DNA from: Myxococcales bacterium
GTDB taxonomy: Bacteria; Myxococcota; Myxococcia; Myxococcales; Anaeromyxobacteraceae
Direction: 5' to 3'
NCBI GenBank assembly: GCA_021806645.1
Contig: JAJZQX010000006.1
Span: forward strand, 62,001 to 126,000
Length of the DNA stretch: 64,000 nucleotides
The notes beneath the pieces were generated by a model. The model searched no databases. It saw only the letters and a program-made list of their open reading frames with translations, and was not told the DNA's origin. Both the position numbers and the translations under genes were made by a program. Positions 61,594 through 64,000 of this stretch are shown here, piece after piece. The first letter of the stretch is position 1. Each line of letters opens with the position of its first letter.

Positions 61594-64000
61594 CGGTCCG
61601 GACCTCCAGCGGGTGGGCCGCCCGGCGGCGTCTCCTGCGGTGCGGTGACCGGGGGCGGGTTGGCCGGCTGGGAACCGAACGGCGCCGGCCTGGCCGGGAG
61701 CCCCGGCTCGGGCGCCTCCGGCAGGTCGGGCTGCGGCTCGATCTGGTCTGGGCCATCCGGCTCCTGGGGCGCGGGCGGTGCCGCCGGTGGGCCGGCGTCG
61801 CCGGGGATCTCAGCCGGGCTCGAGGGCGCGCGGACGGTGGAGGCACCAGCCGGCGTCACCAACCGCTCGGTGGGCCCGCCCGGGCCCCCGTTCTCGACCT
61901 TGGAGGTCTCTTCGAGCACCTCGCGCCGCAGCCGGCCGTAGGGCCCGGTCTTCCGGGCGAAGTCGATGCCGACGTCATAGCCGGGTTGCCGGCCGTAGAA
62001 GGCCTCGACGAAGTCCTGCTGCTCCTTGCGCTTCTTCTCGTAGATGCGCCGGTAGTCGGCCTCGTCGCGGATGATGTAGGGCGTGAGGAAGAGCAGGAGG
62101 TTGGTCTTCTGCTTGGTGGTCGAGGTGTCGCGGAAGAGCCAGCCGAGGATGGGGATGCTGCCGAGGAACGGCACCTTCTTCACCGAGTGGATGGTGCGCT
62201 CCTGCATCAGGCCGCCGATGACGATGGTGGACTGATCCCGCGCCACGATCTCGGTCTTGATGGTCCGCTTGGACGTGGTCGGGCCCAGTACCGGGTCGGT
62301 GGAGGCGATCTCCTCGGTCTGCTCGTCCACCAGCAGCTTGACGCTGTCGCCCTCGCCGATCTGCGGCTTGATCTTGACGCGCAGCTCGACCGGCTGGCGC
62401 TGGATGGGCGTGGCGAAGGGGTTGAAGCCGCCGCTCAGGCCGCCGCCGAGCAGCCCACCAAGGGCGGAGCTGCTGGCGCCGGTGCCGCTGGTGAGCAGGC
62501 TGGAAAGGCCGGGCGAGGTGGTCGCCGCCTGGAACGGCACGGTCTGGCCCACCGTGATCTCGGCCTCCCCGTTGTCGGCCGCCAGCAGGGTCGGCGTCGA
62601 GAGCACGTTGACGTCGGACGACTTCTGCAGCGCCTGGATCATGACCCCCATGTTGGGGATGTTGAGGCCGAGGTCCTTCAAGGCCGCCGAGGTGGGGCCC
62701 GCGAAGCCGGTGAGGAAGCCGCCCAGCGAGATCAGGTTCATGGCGTTGCCCATCACGCCAAGCGTGTTGACTCGCCCCGGCGAGGACGCGATGGGGATGA
62801 AACCGGTCCCGTCCTTGGTCGTCACCGGCACCGCGCCGTGCATGCCGACGCCGAAGACCGAGTCGTTGGTGAGGTTCACCTCCATGATCACGGCCTCGAC
62901 GAAGACCTGGCGGCGGGGGCGGTCGAGCTTCTCGATCAGCCGCCGGACGGTGACGATGTCGGCGCCGCTGGCCTGCACCACCAGCGCGTTCTGCGTCTTG
63001 TCGGCGGTGATCTTCACCTCGCCGGTGAAGAGCTCGGCGGAGGCGGCGGCCCCGCCGCCGGCAAACCCGGTCGGGCGGGCCATGCCCGGCGGGCCGGGCA
63101 GCGGGGGCGCCGCGGCGCCCGGAGCGGTCTTGCCCGGCTTGCCCTGCGACAGGTTGGACAGCGTGGTGGCGAGATCCTCGGCGCTGGAGTTCTTGAGGAA
63201 GATGACGTGGATGCCGCCGCTCTCGGCGGTCGGCACGTCGAGCTGCTGCACCACCTCCATGATCCGCTCGAAGCTCTTCTCGTCGGAGATGACGATGAGC
63301 TTGTTGGTCCGCTCGTCGGCGATCACCTTGGTGATCTGCATCTCCACGCCGGCGCCGTGGGCGGCGGCCAGGTTCTGCGCGGGGACCCCGGGCTGTGGAA
63401 CCCCCGGCGCGGGCCGGAACGGCGTCGAGATGAGGGGGCGCCGACCGGGCCTGCCGGGAGCGCCGGCGGCCTGCCCGAAGATCTGGTTCACCTTGTCGGC
63501 GATCTCCTTGACCGGCGCGTAGCGGATCTGCACCAGCTTCACCAGCTCGCCGCCGCCGGCCCTGTCGATCGACTCGATCAGCCTCTCGATCCGCCGGATG
63601 TTGACGCCCGAGTCGGTGATGAGCAGCAGGTCGGGCGGGACGGCCTGCAGGTCGGCACCCTGCGGGGAGATGAAGTTGCCCATGATGCCGCGCATCTGGT
63701 CGGCGTCGGCGTACTTGAGCCGGATGATCTTGGTGATGGGCTGCTCGGTGCCAGGCGTCGCGGCACCGTCGGTGGTGTAGGTCGGGATGGGCGTCTTCTT
63801 GGCGTCGCCGGTCCGGATCAGCTTCCAGTACCGACCGGTCTGGTAGAGGGCGATGCCGTTGGAGGAGAGCGCCGCCAGGAAGGCGGCGTAGGCCTCGTAG
63901 GCGGTGACCGGCGTCTTGGAGAGGAGGGTGATCTTCCCCTTGGCCACGTCGTCGCTGTAGATGAAGTTGCGGCACGTCCAGCGGCTGGCCTGCTCCAGGA
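61590..64000 (-). CDS. gspD: GspD, type II secretion secretin (5' end missing)
   Basis: About 803 residues are visible; the frame runs open through the window end, so the start and signal peptide lie outside. Visible in order: part of N0, then N1, N2 and N3 domains with Pro/Gly-rich inserts (for example near 63060-63130 and 63360-63470), and the secretin core with VFVEAVIMEVNL, NVLSTPTLLAADNGEAEI, VIGGLMQE and PFLGSIPILGWLFR. After the core, a Pro-rich tail of about 80 residues replaces a typical S-domain. It forms the outer-membrane exit ring. gspC is not in the window. Confidence 0.95.
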   Translation of the reverse strand, partial: LEQASRWTCRNFIYSDDVAKGKITLLSKTPVTAYEAYAAFLAALSSNGIALYQTGRYWKLIRTGDAKKTPIPTYTTDGAATPGTEQPITKIIRLKYADADQMRGIMGNFISPQGADLQAVPPDLLLITDSGVNIRRIERLIESIDRAGGGELVKLVQIRYAPVKEIADKVNQIFGQAAGAPGRPGRRPLISTPFRPAPGVPQPGVPAQNLAAAHGAGVEMQITKVIADERTNKLIVISDEKSFERIMEVVQQLDVPTAESGGIHVIFLKNSSAEDLATTLSNLSQGKPGKTAPGAAAPPLPGPPGMARPTGFAGGGAAASAELFTGEVKITADKTQNALVVQASGADIVTVRRLIEKLDRPRRQVFVEAVIMEVNLTNDSVFGVGMHGAVPVTTKDGTGFIPIASSPGRVNTLGVMGNAMNLISLGGFLTGFAGPTSAALKDLGLNIPNMGVMIQALQKSSDVNVLSTPTLLAADNGEAEITVGQTVPFQAATTSPGLSSLLTSGTGASSSALGGLLGGGLSGGFNPFATPIQRQPVELRVKIKPQIGEGDSVKLLVDEQTEEIASTDPVLGPTTSKRTIKTEIVARDQSTIVIGGLMQERTIHSVKKVPFLGSIPILGWLFRDTSTTKQKTNLLLFLTPYIIRDEADYRRIYEKKRKEQQDFVEAFYGRQPGYDVGIDFARKTGPYGRLRREVLEETSKVENGGPGGPTERLVTPAGASTVRAPSSPAEIPGDAGPPAAPPAPQEPDGPDQIEPQPDLPEAPEPGLPARPAPFGSQPANPPPVTAPQETPPGGPPAGGPDR

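Overview
The window is a very GC-rich, gene-dense stretch that reads as chromosomal core DNA of a myxobacterium-like member of the Myxococcota. An Anaeromyxobacter-type organism is the best guess, based on a myxobacterial-style type IV pilus locus, a complete Gsp pseudopilin set, a roadblock-domain protein, large TPR and TamB proteins and heavy use of third-position G/C. That assignment comes from protein character only; no database search was possible. There are about 47 protein genes, two of them cut by the window edges. No rRNA, tRNA, CRISPR array, prophage or transposase gene was seen.

Left block (1-15525, + strand): the end of an NtrC-type sigma-54 activator (possibly PilR), then a minor-pilin set (FimT/GspH-like, PilV, PilW, PilX) and a 1607-residue PilY1 tip adhesin. 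A hairpin-bearing gap follows, then an operon of XRE regulator, pilM, pilN, pilO, pilP, pilQ and a lipoprotein. Start/stop overlaps show tight translational coupling. This is the alignment complex, secretin and tip-priming complex of a type IV pilus. The motors (PilB/T), platform (PilC) and major pilin are not in the window.

15526-22536 (+): a promoter with an inverted repeat around its -10 precedes a roadblock/LC7 protein, elongation factor P and the acetyl-CoA carboxylase subunits AccB and AccC. Next come a large TPR scaffold and an ExeA/GspA-like AAA ATPase.

22555-34895: tamB and an Omp85/TamA-type gene (+) converge on a minus-strand tolQ-tolR-tolA/tonB-like-tolB-ppx/gppA operon. Envelope maintenance is the common theme. 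An orphan lipoprotein is transcribed away from tolQ.

35032-42493 (+): a cell-wall and division block made of murI, an unrecognised 189-residue protein, ftsE, ftsX, an EnvC-like degenerate LytM factor, a 180-bp element bounded by perfect 18-bp inverted repeats, a CtpA protease and a cellulose-synthase-like GT2 enzyme.

42565-48909 (-): a GNAT enzyme, a HAD phosphatase and ftsY form one unit behind a near-consensus promoter, and smc stands alone. 49121-51610 (+): an unusual methyl-accepting protein.

51645-64000 (-): gspD-E-F-G-H-I-J-K-L-M-N, a type II secretion operon running right to left. gspD is cut at the window end and gspC is not present.

No clearly new multi-gene system is demonstrated. 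The strongest leads are the TPR/ATPase pair between two secretin-based machines, the unknown protein in the murI-ftsEX-envC block, the inverted-repeat element upstream of ctpA, the (PPPGF)6 tail of GspI, the divergent MCP signalling tip, and a recurring promoter arrangement that suggests leaderless mRNAs.
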